From positions 1 through 41,693 of the IMG/VR virus record IMGVR_UViG_3300030102_002005: a DNA stretch of 41,693 nucleotides. The stretch is one strand, 5' to 3'. The DNA is from a virus. Below are positions 25,623 through 34,704 of the stretch, piece by piece; positions within the stretch are counted from its first letter, which is position 1; the number at the start of each line of letters is the position of its first letter. Both the position numbers and the translations under genes were made by a program. Below the pieces are notes generated by a model, which did no database searches, was not told where the DNA came from, and was given only the letters and a program-made list of their open reading frames with translations.

Positions 25623-28600
25623 CAGTTTGCAAAATAATTAAGTTGTAAATCTTCATCGACTACTTCGTATCTTAAACCACTACCGTTAGCATCTACTAAA
25701 TCGTAAGATATATGCCATCTTGTTTGGCAAAATCCCAATGATTGACCAGAGCCACTTGACAAATCAACAGGCGTGGCGGTTATAGGATTATTAATAAACA
25801 ATCCTAAACCAGTTACGCTATCATCCGTTGGGTCTACTTGACCTACACTAGGTCCATTTGGATTATTTATTCTAGCTTGACCTAATTCAATAGTAACTCC
25901 TGAACCATTATATGCAGTAGGAACATTTGTGCCTCCAACGTAACTTATTGTTAAGTTTTCAACTTTTAATTCTGAATATTTATTATCATTAAGAGCATTT
26001 GTTGAACTACCATTACTTGTAGAAGCTCCACTACCCGTATAATCAGTATCCGAGGTTAATTGACTTCCAGTTGTAAAACTACCTACATAAATTTGATTAC
26101 CATAAATTGGCCCTTCGTCGAACTCAAAAAGTCCCCATTTCCATTTAACACCATCTTGTCCAGCTGCAATAACACTAATAGGAGATAGATTAGACATAGC
26201 TCCAGTAAAACTCAAGTCAACAGTTTGAAAAAGCACTACACATCTAACTGTAAATGTATAATTTCTTATTTGACTATTTTGACCAAAGTAATTATTATAG
26301 TTTGAAACATCATTAGTTAACCTTATGTAAAATGTACCATTATTATTATCTACTAATTCAAATATATCTACTGGATCACCTAAGGCATCTTCTACACTAA
26401 TTAAATTAAAGCTAGCATTAGGATCATTTATTTCAACACCATCATTGTTTACTGTTGTCATGTCAATTGTAACTCCGCTTCCAGGTGGTTCATTTTCAAA
26501 AAATGCAAATTGAGGATCTGAAAGACCTACAGGAGTTGTAGTATCTCCATCAATAATACTTTCGTTTAACACTGATATTAAACCAGAAGAAGTAGTCTCA
26601 TAAAATATATCTAAATTAGATTCAAAAGGTTGTGTTTCTCCTATTGCTAAATATGGGATAAATCCAGTTTCTTCTGCTACACCTACAGCTTCAGTTGTAG
26701 CTAATATACCTATTAGTGGATTATTGTTGGAATTAAACACGACACCTGGAGGACCAAAAGTCCAGGTTGAATTAACACTAATATCAACAGTAGTTCCTGT
26801 ATTTAAAACTAAAGTTGATCCTCCAAAAACAGCATAATAAGCTTTTACATAAAAATTTTCTGAGGCATCAATTTTTTGTGTGCCGCCATCAATTACGTTT
26901 ACAACAGAAGAACCAGGTTGTATGTCTTCATCAAAAGTAGAAAAAGTAAAAGTAGTTGTACCAGCAGGCTCAGTAGCAGGCCCAGTTTGCTTTAAAGATT
27001 TTTTAGCTATAGAAATACCAAGATTACTTAACTCTGATATTTGAGATACTTTTTGATCTACAGGTCCGCCAAAAAACTGAACACTATTATGATATAATGC
27101 ATCCTTTTCATTTACAACTCTCAAATTTAAGCTTTCAGCAGATCTATATATAGTTTGACTAGGTCCTACTTGAGATATATCTTTAGGAATTTTATTTATA
27201 TTGTCAGAATACAAGCTTATAGTCGCTTCCGTGTCACTAGAACTGCCATCTTTATTAATAGCTCCGTTAACTATACCTGGTAGATAAGCATTATAATATT
27301 CTTGTTCTTGTTGTTTTATTACAATTTTAAAACTATACCAACCTAATGGATTTGTTATGCTATATAAACCTGGATAACCAGGTGTATTGATACTTGATGG
27401 TATTTGTGATTTAAAAATAACTTCAGCTAAATCACCTGGCCAACTTGCGTTTGAAGGCGTAGTAGTATCTAACGGTACGCTGCTTTCGTTTCTGTAAGCT
27501 TTATATAATGTAGAACCTTTAAAAGAGTCTGATAAACCAGCAACGACACCATCGTCTACTTCAGAAAGTATAACATCTGAAGACCTTCCATATCTATCAC
27601 TTAGCACTATACCAACTTGATAAGTTCTATTATCTTTTAACGTGTGGTTTTGATATTCAATAGCTATTATATTACTTCCTTGACTATCTTTCTCATTTAC
27701 ATTAGTATTATAGTTTAATGTTGTAGGGCTAGTGTGTTTGTCGTAAAAATTAGAATATAATATTCTATTACCTACAGCTGTCAATGTTTTAGCTCTTATT
27801 GGTGATTTATCATAAACTCTAACAACTTCTGAATCAGGTAAAGTTCTTGTTGGTTTTCTCGATTGATATATATATTGTAATTTATCTATGTTTGTACTAA
27901 CTAAAGTACTATTGTCTATAGTATCTAAAACTTTTATTGATATTTCGCTAGCATCTTTACTTATTATGTCTACTTCTTTTATTTTTAATCCACTAACAGC
28001 ATCTGCCCAGCTAGAAAAACCAGAAGGGGCAGGTAATATTAAACCTACTTCATCTATTTTGTTTCTCATTAATCTATTTTCTGTACTAGAAAAAGCCCAA
28101 TATTCGTCATTATCACCATCAATAAAATCACCTGTTGACGGATCGTATGTTTCATTTAAAAAATAACCATCGTTTCTTGGGACAAAAGCTATTTGAGTAA
28201 ATGGCGCTATAAGCGAATATTCATCATCATCAAATTTAAATCTATAACTAAATCTTATAAATCTTTCTTTTAAATACTCTGGATCACCAGGCCAATTCTC
28301 ATCATAATCAGGATTAGGATTAGAAGTACCATCTGGCTCAGGTGGTAAATATTCATCAGATCTATTCTTCATTGTAGATATACCTGTTACAAAAACTTCA
28401 AATTGACCTCCAGAACCAGGAACACCTAGTCTTACAATAAGATTTAAAACATCACCATTGGTATAACCCGTGCCTGGATTTGTTATTTCTATTCCACTTA
28501 TTTCACCAGTTACTGGAGATATACTTGTTATAGTTAGTATCAAACCTTCTCCTGTTCCACCAACTAAACCGTTTGCTGGTATTTGATATGGTAAATTTAA

Positions 28601-29215
28601 ACCTTGATAATTTTGCCCACCGTTTATGATAGAAACACTCTGAACTTCTTCTTTATATAAGTCTATTGGTTCAAATGGATAATACTTTGTAACAGATATA
28701 TGGTCTTCAGTAGTGTAATAATTTGGATTAGCTAAAGCTGTAGTTATGTTTATTTTACGAGGTTGATTTCTATTGTCAGTAAAAAATAAAAGATCTTCAA
28801 TAATATCTACACCACCTATTGGATGTGTTTTTGAAAAGTTTAAAAAATTACCAGATACTAATTGATTAACCGTGTTAGTATCAGCATTATAAGAATATAT
28901 GTAATGAGCTGAATTAGATGGAGCAAAGTTAGATAAATAATCTACAGATGCATCAGTATAGTTAGTTATAAAAAAATATATTAAATCTTTTTGTTCGTCT
29001 ACATAATAACCTATTATTTCTAAATGTTTATCAGTTAATCCAAAATCAGATATTTGTATGTTACCTTTTATATTTTGAACTGTACCAACATCATCACCTT
29101 CAGATCTACTAACCGTAATATTTACAGCATCTCTATATTCTCCTTTAGGAATTAACCTTGCGTCTATGTCTTTATTCATTTTAGACGCCATGAAAGTGTT
29201 TTTAGTTTCAGCCAT
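25622..29215 (-). CDS. 1197-residue tail hub/stabilisation protein
   Basis: The N-terminus has KMNKDIDARLIPKGEYRDA and SRSEGDDVGTVQNIKGN, which I recognise as the hallmark opening of large tail 'stabilisation' or hub proteins of crAss-like and many marine podoviruses. The following strands (IIGYYVDEQKDLIYFF, HYIYSYNADTNTVNQLV) read as beta-propeller blades. At about 190..280 lies a pair of GxGY-type repeats (IINGGQNYQG, ITNPGTGYTNGD), an inserted beta domain. The C-terminal half contains Gly/Ser/Thr-rich beta-sandwich-like segments, possibly receptor- or fibre-binding. Largest tail gene of the block; starts two bases after the connector gene. Confidence 0.78.
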   Translation of the reverse strand: MAETKNTFMASKMNKDIDARLIPKGEYRDAVNITVSRSEGDDVGTVQNIKGNIQISDFGLTDKHLEIIGYYVDEQKDLIYFFITNYTDASVDYLSNFAPSNSAHYIYSYNADTNTVNQLVSGNFLNFSKTHPIGGVDIIEDLLFFTDNRNQPRKINITTALANPNYYTTEDHISVTKYYPFEPIDLYKEEVQSVSIINGGQNYQGLNLPYQIPANGLVGGTGEGLILTITSISPVTGEISGIEITNPGTGYTNGDVLNLIVRLGVPGSGGQFEVFVTGISTMKNRSDEYLPPEPDGTSNPNPDYDENWPGDPEYLKERFIRFSYRFKFDDDEYSLIAPFTQIAFVPRNDGYFLNETYDPSTGDFIDGDNDEYWAFSSTENRLMRNKIDEVGLILPAPSGFSSWADAVSGLKIKEVDIISKDASEISIKVLDTIDNSTLVSTNIDKLQYIYQSRKPTRTLPDSEVVRVYDKSPIRAKTLTAVGNRILYSNFYDKHTSPTTLNYNTNVNEKDSQGSNIIAIEYQNHTLKDNRTYQVGIVLSDRYGRSSDVILSEVDDGVVAGLSDSFKGSTLYKAYRNESSVPLDTTTPSNASWPGDLAEVIFKSQIPSSINTPGYPGLYSITNPLGWYSFKIVIKQQEQEYYNAYLPGIVNGAINKDGSSSDTEATISLYSDNINKIPKDISQVGPSQTIYRSAESLNLRVVNEKDALYHNSVQFFGGPVDQKVSQISELSNLGISIAKKSLKQTGPATEPAGTTTFTFSTFDEDIQPGSSVVNVIDGGTQKIDASENFYVKAYYAVFGGSTLVLNTGTTVDISVNSTWTFGPPGVVFNSNNNPLIGILATTEAVGVAEETGFIPYLAIGETQPFESNLDIFYETTSSGLISVLNESIIDGDTTTPVGLSDPQFAFFENEPPGSGVTIDMTTVNNDGVEINDPNASFNLISVEDALGDPVDIFELVDNNNGTFYIRLTNDVSNYNNYFGQNSQIRNYTFTVRCVVLFQTVDLSFTGAMSNLSPISVIAAGQDGVKWKWGLFEFDEGPIYGNQIYVGSFTTGSQLTSDTDYTGSGASTSNGSSTNALNDNKYSELKVENLTISYVGGTNVPTAYNGSGVTIELGQARINNPNGPSVGQVDPTDDSVTGLGLFINNPITATPVDLSSGSGQSLGFCQTRWHISYDLVDANGSGLRYEVVDEDLQLNYFAN

Positions 29216-29217
29216 AT

Positions 29218-30384
29218 TTAATGTTTAATCCATTTAGATTTACCTCTCATAACCTGAACAAACTCATCAGATTTAATATTGCTTAATCTTATTTTAGCAT
29301 TTCTCAATGCAGCGCTTCTGTCTTTTTGATAACGTTTAACAATATACTCAGGAACGTTTCTCATTGTAGCTAAAAGTGAATGTACTATATGCTTGTACAT
29401 TGCATCCTCTGCTAACTTAGGTACCTTAGTGTCACCATTTGGTGATAGACCATCTGATATATACTCAAACACTATACATAGTCCAGCTAAATCACTAGAA
29501 AAAGATATTTTACCTAACCTTTCATTTATAGTAAACCTACCATTAGCTTGAGCTTCTTCAGGGTTTAGCCCATACATTCTACCATACCAATTTAAAGTAG
29601 GATAATATCCCCAATAATCACCCCATGGATATTGTTGCCATATATCATTATAATTCCAATCTTGTGTTTTATACTTTTCTTCTGTTAATGATTGTTGAGC
29701 TTCTAAGTTGTTTTCAAAAAAATCTTGTGTAGGAATACCTTTATTATCTTGAAGTGGTAGTTCAGTAGGATTAGCTGTTATTCTTGTAGGATATATTATT
29801 CTACGTATACCACCTTCGTCTATCCAAGATAATCTTACATAGTTTACATAGTCTTGCGGCATAGGTACAGATAAACTTGGAGGTATTGTAAGTTCTTGTG
29901 ATCTTATACTTTTTAAAGTATCGTAACTAAATTCTTGCAAACCACGCTTTGCATGAAATATAACATCTGATCTTTTAACTCTTGGTATTAATTTGTCTTG
30001 ACCTACATAAGTTATTAAAAAGTTATTTATAATATCATCTAAAGATACATATCTATAATCACCGTAGTTTTCTGTTATTGCAAATTGTTTAAGTTGGCAA
30101 AGTATAAACCCACCACTATAGCTGTTAAGTGTTTGAACTTTAGTTCCTTCAGGATTTATTACAGCTACTTCGTTTTCAGGAATTAATGTTGGTAAACTGC
30201 CTGGAGTTGTTATTCTGTATAAATTAAAATTAGAAGCTGAATTTACTTGTATACCAGAAGTGTTAAATGCGCTTACAAGTTCAGTATTAAAATTTAAAAA
30301 TGTAAATTCACTAGTGCTAGGAGAACCAGAAGATACTTCAACTAAATGCTGGCCTGAGTAATATTGTGCGTTAGATTCTGACAT
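29218..30384 (-). CDS. Head-tail connector/ring protein, 388 residues
   Basis: Key segment near residues 110..180: YRYVSLDDIINNFLITYVG, then RVKRSDVIFHAKRGLQEFSY and MPQDYVNYVRLSWID. The 'DVxxHAxRxxQExxYD' helix is characteristic of ring proteins joining portal to tail (gp4/gp7-like adaptors) in crAss-like podoviruses. A Trp/Tyr-rich region (YPWGDYWGYYPTLNWYGRMY) follows, then a helical C-terminus (RKSKW end). It should sit below the portal with the next 252-residue protein. Leader 'acaataataaATG'. Assignment by motif memory and by place between head and tail genes. Confidence 0.72.
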   Translation of the reverse strand: MSESNAQYYSGQHLVEVSSGSPSTSEFTFLNFNTELVSAFNTSGIQVNSASNFNLYRITTPGSLPTLIPENEVAVINPEGTKVQTLNSYSGGFILCQLKQFAITENYGDYRYVSLDDIINNFLITYVGQDKLIPRVKRSDVIFHAKRGLQEFSYDTLKSIRSQELTIPPSLSVPMPQDYVNYVRLSWIDEGGIRRIIYPTRITANPTELPLQDNKGIPTQDFFENNLEAQQSLTEEKYKTQDWNYNDIWQQYPWGDYWGYYPTLNWYGRMYGLNPEEAQANGRFTINERLGKISFSSDLAGLCIVFEYISDGLSPNGDTKVPKLAEDAMYKHIVHSLLATMRNVPEYIVKRYQKDRSAALRNAKIRLSNIKSDEFVQVMRGKSKWIKH

Positions 30385-30387
30385 TTA

Positions 30388-31146
30388 TTATTGTTTTTCG
30401 TTTACTTCTTCTTGTTGTATTTTTTGTGAAGCTACTTGCACTATTTGCGGATCGCGAATAACTACACCAGCATAGAATAATATATTAATTATAATTTCAG
30501 TTCTTTCAGACTCTTGTAATTCAAAATTAATACTACCACTGCTAGGTATTGGAGTAGGAGATACAACACCTGGATCTGAAAAAATATATTCACCTAAATT
30601 ACCAACTGTATAAGCCCAAACTGGATTTGTAGGTTTCTTAATATAGTCTATTATTATAGAATTATCAGCAGTTATTGATAATGGTAATACTTTTATTTTA
30701 TTACCTTCGTATAAGTATTGTGGATATTTTCTAGTTGGAGCAGCAAGGTTGGAGTTTCTAAGTAAGTTAAATTCGTGGCGTGTTACTTGTTCTGCTTCAA
30801 CATATTTATCACCAAATGATATAGGTGATATATTTGTATAATCTCTAAACGTTACATTACCTAATTTATATAAATCATTAGGTATAGTAAATCCGTTATT
30901 ATAAGTTAATTCAGAAGTAGTTCTAAATACTTCTAGTTTTTCTTCAGTTGCAAATAGTCTATCAGCATAATCTACATCAGTTTGAAAAGCTCTAGCTTGT
31001 TGATTAAGATCATCAAAGTATCTTTCAAATATTTCTTGCTGAACTTGAGCGGCTATTTTGTTAAACTCAAATGGAGTCATATAACCTCTTTGCTCTTTAT
31101 TTAATATTGTTAATACCGTTTGGTATACGTCATTTACTCTAACCAT
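30388..31146 (-). CDS. Second connector/ring protein, 252 residues
   Basis: Opens MVRVNDVYQTVLTILNKEQR with the following YMTPFEFNKIAAQVQQEIFE, an N-terminal helical signature of ring/adaptor proteins in crAss-like phages. The middle is beta-rich (NNGFTIPNDLYKLGNVTFRD; KYPQYLYEGNKIKVLP), the C-terminus helical (NILFYAGVVIRDPQIVQVAS). First gene after the terminator at 31163..31185, so its expression depends on read-through or an unseen promoter in the 58-base gap. Its partner is the 388-residue connector just downstream. Confidence 0.7.
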   Translation of the reverse strand: MVRVNDVYQTVLTILNKEQRGYMTPFEFNKIAAQVQQEIFERYFDDLNQQARAFQTDVDYADRLFATEEKLEVFRTTSELTYNNGFTIPNDLYKLGNVTFRDYTNISPISFGDKYVEAEQVTRHEFNLLRNSNLAAPTRKYPQYLYEGNKIKVLPLSITADNSIIIDYIKKPTNPVWAYTVGNLGEYIFSDPGVVSPTPIPSSGSINFELQESERTEIIINILFYAGVVIRDPQIVQVASQKIQQEEVNEKQ

Positions 31147-31162
31147 TTACATTTATTTAAAA

Positions 31163-31185
31163 AGAGGCCAGCAATCCTGGCCCCT
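31163..31185 (-). terminator. Terminator between capsid and tail genes
   Basis: On the - strand: stem AAGGGGCCAG / CTGGCCTCTT, ten pairs with one G-T wobble, loop GATTG, continuing into T residues (TTTAAAT). It sits in the 58-base gap after the 250-residue gene, so it would lower transcription into the connector and tail genes. Confidence 0.85.
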
Positions 31186-31204
31186 TAATGATTATAATCA
31201 CTTG

Positions 31205-31957
31205 TTATTTTAATTTTTTCTCTAATGATCTATAAACATCTAAACCTTCGTCTGTCTTAAACCAAGCGGCTAAAGCAGAGTATGGGTTTTCATCAAATGG
31301 AACTGTCATTAATTTACGACCAGTGTTACCCCAAGTAAAAGTTCTTTGATCAGATGAAAGCTTTATAAAACCTTCTTCTGTAGCTCTTATACCAAAGTTT
31401 CTTAATGTTACATTTTCATCAGATACTAATTCTAAGAAAGCAAATGGATTTTTTCTAGCCATTAATAGTATATCTCTTTTTATTTCCTTAGAACTCATCT
31501 TATTAACTCTAGAACCTATCTCAACTCTTAATATAGCTTCAGCATGATCAATTTCTAAGTCTTTAGCTATATTTAAAGCATCTATTTCAGTTTCTAGATA
31601 ATCAACATCTTGTATAGCGTTTTCTTCTGGCTTAACTTCAAAATATATTTGATCTCTTTTTGGGTGATATAGAGATAAAAGCTTTTGTAAGTTTTGTTGT
31701 TGTTTGGTTACTAATAAATTACCAGATTTAAATACAATATGTCCTAGTGTAGCTGCACCATTTTGCTCATCTACAAAAGGTGATGGCATATTAGTAGCAT
31801 ATCTTAATTCTCTTTGTACACCTTTGTCTTGATCAAAATATAACAATGGTGATTGAGATGAGTGTTTTGAAGAGATTCTATAAGTTAAAGGTTGTTTTGT
31901 GCCTTTTAACTTGTATAATCTATCTTTTATTTCCCATTTTGTTTGTGTGTTTTCCAT
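31205..31957 (-). CDS. 250-residue protein after MCP, unknown
   Basis: Mixed alpha/beta protein, with a basic start (KWEIKDRLYKLKGTKQPLTY), a region rich in charged helices (DYLETEIDALNIAKDLEIDH) and NPFAFLELVSDENVTLRN followed by strands. No membrane, enzyme or nucleic-acid motif is evident. It is flanked on both sides by intrinsic terminators, giving it a transcriptional level between capsid and tail genes. It may be a head decoration, assembly or host-modifying protein; sequence alone does not decide. The ATG follows a 17-base AT-repeat leader shared with the scaffold-like gene. Confidence 0.7.
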   Translation of the reverse strand: MENTQTKWEIKDRLYKLKGTKQPLTYRISSKHSSQSPLLYFDQDKGVQRELRYATNMPSPFVDEQNGAATLGHIVFKSGNLLVTKQQQNLQKLLSLYHPKRDQIYFEVKPEENAIQDVDYLETEIDALNIAKDLEIDHAEAILRVEIGSRVNKMSSKEIKRDILLMARKNPFAFLELVSDENVTLRNFGIRATEEGFIKLSSDQRTFTWGNTGRKLMTVPFDENPYSALAAWFKTDEGLDVYRSLEKKLK

Positions 31958-31971
31958 AATATAATATAATA
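31955..31971 (-). promoter_or_regulatory. AT-repeat translation leader, copy 1
   Basis: The start of the 250-residue gene is preceded by TATTATATTATATTATG (ATG at the end). The same 17 bases precede the scaffold-like gene at 34693..34677. There is no Shine-Dalgarno; an unstructured AT leader of this kind fits Bacteroidota translation initiation. Confidence 0.5.
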
Positions 31972-31986
31972 TAAAAATAAATAAAA

Positions 31987-32010
31987 GCTAGAGCACCGAA
32001 GTGCCCTAGC
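31987..32010 (-). terminator. UUCG-tetraloop terminator after the major capsid gene
   Basis: On the - strand: ten-pair stem GCTAGGGCAC / GTGCTCTAGC (one G-T pair) closed by a C(UUCG)G tetraloop, followed by TTTTATTTATTTTT. It starts 12 bases after the MCP stop. This is the strongest terminator in the window by shape. Confidence 0.92.
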
Positions 32011-32022
32011 AATATAATCATC

Positions 32023-33540
32023 TTATCCTTTTTTGAATAAGAAGAAGTTGTTAGCAGCTTGAGTCACTAGACATCTTTCAGTTAAGAAATGTACGTCCAT
32101 TGCATCAACACCGTTAGTGTAAGCACCACCAACTGAACCAGTCACCCATGACTTCATTCTACGATCATCAGCCTCAGAAGCTCTATATCTTACATGTAAG
32201 AAAGGTCTTCTAATATTAGATCCTAAAATTTGATCATAAACAGTAGATGTTCCAGCAGGTACTAATACACCTTGTATGTCTTTAGTTAAACCTCTTGTAG
32301 AAGCATCGTTAAGATATTTCCAGTCAGTTTTATAGAAGTCATAAGAACCTCTTCTAAATCCATCAAATCCAAAGTTTAACGCCATACTTGCTTCATTATC
32401 GAATAAACCATAAGAAGCTCCAGGGCCTTTTTGACCAGTACTACCGTTAACTTGAGCAATCATGTTATCGATATTCAACGCTAAAGTTCTATTACAGAAA
32501 ATCATATTTTCTTCAATAGCACCTTCAAAGTCTAACTGAGATAAAATTTCATCAAAGTCAGCTAAAGCTCCAGAACCACCATTTGGACTAGAGAAACCTT
32601 CATATATATGACCTCTATTTTCTATAGCAGAAAATAAACCTTCTGTACCTTTATTACCGGTGTAATTACCGCCAAGTCCAATAGCAGCAACACCAGAACT
32701 AGGTTTAGCAAGTTCACCTTCAACTAACGCCATTTCAGTATAGTCTTCAAATCTTAATCGTGTTTCAGATTCAGACTTTAAAAACCATAAGTATCCTGAA
32801 GTACCATCTTCTGTAGCAACTTCAACCCAACCAATTTGAGCAGTATCAGAACCATTAATCTCAAACTTATCTCTTAATATAATTGGAGAGTTTTGGTACT
32901 GAGTAAAGTCTGGTTGAATAGAAGAAAGAGCTGCATCATCAGAACCTTTTTGCCATTCAGAACCGTATACAAAGGCAACGCACTCTGTAGCAGGACTTGA
33001 AGACTGAAAAGGAGCTGGAGATGAAGTTAAATCAGCAAACTCATATGGCTCAACATCTACTGTTGCAGTTCTTGGAGTACCTGAAGTACCACCAGTAGCT
33101 GCATCAACAGCAACTACAATACATTTTACAGCCTCACCTGCACCAGTATTGTTTGATATATCTTTACCATATATAAGTATAGTTTGGTTTACTTTAAAAG
33201 CACATTGTTTATCGTTGTCAGTAGTATTACTTGGATCGATAGTAACTGTGATTTCATTAGTGCCTGATACCACTACCTCATCATAAGAAACATGTAGTCT
33301 GTTTTGTTCAGACCATATTACTTGATCAGATGTCATTGGCATTTCAGCACCAACCATTCTCAAGAAACCACCAATAGTTCGGTTTCCGTATCTTTCAACT
33401 TCTTGCTCGTACAATTCTGGTAGGTATTGCTGAGCAAAATCATTATCACCTTCATCAAATTTTAAATAGTTTGACTGTAAGGTTAACTTTTTCTGTGCTG
33501 GTTCTAAATCAGGACCCAGCCCAGGTATCATTGTTCCCAT
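32023..33540 (-). CDS. Major capsid protein
   Basis: 505 residues, directly after the scaffold-like gene and followed by its own terminator, as expected for the most abundant virion protein. N-terminus LTLQSNYLKFDEGDNDFAQQ precedes RTIGGFLRMVGAEMPMTSDQ and VIWSEQNRLH, which I associate with MCPs of crAss-like and marine Bacteroidota podoviruses (HK97 fold). About 85..215 is Thr/Ser/Gly-rich beta sequence that looks like an insertion domain. The C-terminal part (IRRPFLHVRYRASEADDRRM) is helical then beta. Length matches crAss-like MCPs (about 490..510). Leader 'aaaataaaataaaaaATG'. The HK97 fold itself cannot be proved by eye. Confidence 0.85.
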   Translation of the reverse strand: MGTMIPGLGPDLEPAQKKLTLQSNYLKFDEGDNDFAQQYLPELYEQEVERYGNRTIGGFLRMVGAEMPMTSDQVIWSEQNRLHVSYDEVVVSGTNEITVTIDPSNTTDNDKQCAFKVNQTILIYGKDISNNTGAGEAVKCIVVAVDAATGGTSGTPRTATVDVEPYEFADLTSSPAPFQSSSPATECVAFVYGSEWQKGSDDAALSSIQPDFTQYQNSPIILRDKFEINGSDTAQIGWVEVATEDGTSGYLWFLKSESETRLRFEDYTEMALVEGELAKPSSGVAAIGLGGNYTGNKGTEGLFSAIENRGHIYEGFSSPNGGSGALADFDEILSQLDFEGAIEENMIFCNRTLALNIDNMIAQVNGSTGQKGPGASYGLFDNEASMALNFGFDGFRRGSYDFYKTDWKYLNDASTRGLTKDIQGVLVPAGTSTVYDQILGSNIRRPFLHVRYRASEADDRRMKSWVTGSVGGAYTNGVDAMDVHFLTERCLVTQAANNFFLFKKG

Positions 33541-33548
33541 TTTTTATT

Positions 33549-34679
33549 TTATTTTCTTTTTTGTATTTTTAATTTTCTACCATCGGAACCTGTTATAGCT
33601 TTAACTTTTAATCCATTAATATAAACTTCACCATTAGATGTAGTTCTAGGAGCGTTACTTATATTTTTAGATTTAGCCATTATGTCTTTTGTTGCATCAG
33701 CAACACCTTGTTCATAAAAGTGCTTAGCTAAACTATCTGCATTTTCCGCGGCAAATATAGCCTTGTGATAACCATCATAGTCATTAACAATACCATCTTT
33801 ATCTAGGAACTTCCCTACAAGATTTTGTAAGTTAGACTGTGTTTCGGCCACGTCAGTCGGATTTGGAACTTTATACTTAAAAGATTTTTCTCCTAAATTA
33901 AAATTGAAACCTTCAAAATTGTTAAAATAATCTTTTGTTTTAGCTGTAAAAAAGTTTCTAGCTTCATCCGATTTTTTTTGGCTTTCGTTGTAACGGTTGA
34001 AAAAGTCCATTGCTTTTTGTTGTTCTTGAGTAACGCCCGGTCTCAACTTGATCTCGTCGTAGTATTTACTCTTTGTATCCTCTAAAAATTTACGAGCTTT
34101 AGCAACCTCTTCTTTGTACGCAAGACGTTTCTTACGTACAATTCTTTCTTCGTCCTCTTCTTCATCATATCCAAAACTATCTTCCATTAAAAAGCTTATT
34201 TCTTCTTGATCAAGATGAGGTCTAGTATTTTTATAATATTCGTTCAATAAAGTTTTTTCATCTATATTAGAGTAATCTTTATTTATTCTAACATAGTCTT
34301 CTACATCGCCACCTGTCTCTTCCATAAACTTAACAAGTTTATCAATATTTTCTGGTAATACTCTTTCTTGTGCAACAGGAGCTACAGTTTCTACTGTTTT
34401 TTCTACAGGTGTATTTTCTAATTCTTCTAATACAGGTTTTACTTTTTCAGTTTCTTCGGTAGATTTTTCTTCTTCGTGTGTTGATCCCACTTCTTGCAAT
34501 CCCACTTCTTGTTCTTTCTTTTCCTCATTAGACTGTAACACAACTTTCGTTGGCTCTGACTCTTGAACGGCATCTTCTTGTTTTTTTGTTAAGTCAACCT
34601 TAATATCACTTGGTTGAGCTGTTAGTTTTTTAGGTCGTTTAATTTTAAACTCACCTTCTTGTTTTACTTCTTCTGACAT
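33549..34679 (-). CDS. Acidic scaffold-like head protein
   Basis: 376 residues. The first 130 are Glu/Lys/Val-rich and low-complexity (EEKKEQEVGLQEVGSTHEEE); the centre has acidic FGYDEEEDEER and long charged helices; the end is compact (GEVYINGLKVKAITGSDGRK). This is typical of podovirus scaffolding proteins, which form the inner shell and leave or are cleaved. Its place between portal and MCP is the normal scaffold slot. No protease motif is seen in it, and no separate prohead protease was recognised nearby. Shares a 17-base start leader with the 250-residue gene. Confidence 0.75.
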   Translation of the reverse strand: MSEEVKQEGEFKIKRPKKLTAQPSDIKVDLTKKQEDAVQESEPTKVVLQSNEEKKEQEVGLQEVGSTHEEEKSTEETEKVKPVLEELENTPVEKTVETVAPVAQERVLPENIDKLVKFMEETGGDVEDYVRINKDYSNIDEKTLLNEYYKNTRPHLDQEEISFLMEDSFGYDEEEDEERIVRKKRLAYKEEVAKARKFLEDTKSKYYDEIKLRPGVTQEQQKAMDFFNRYNESQKKSDEARNFFTAKTKDYFNNFEGFNFNLGEKSFKYKVPNPTDVAETQSNLQNLVGKFLDKDGIVNDYDGYHKAIFAAENADSLAKHFYEQGVADATKDIMAKSKNISNAPRTTSNGEVYINGLKVKAITGSDGRKLKIQKRK

Positions 34680-34693
34680 AATATAATATAATA
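34677..34693 (-). promoter_or_regulatory. AT-repeat translation leader, copy 2
   Basis: Same 17 bases (TATTATATTATATTATG, - strand) as before the 250-residue gene, ending in the start codon of the scaffold-like protein. May be a shared translational element or simple AT repeat by chance. Confidence 0.45.
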
Positions 34694-34704
34694 ATTAATA
34701 ATTC

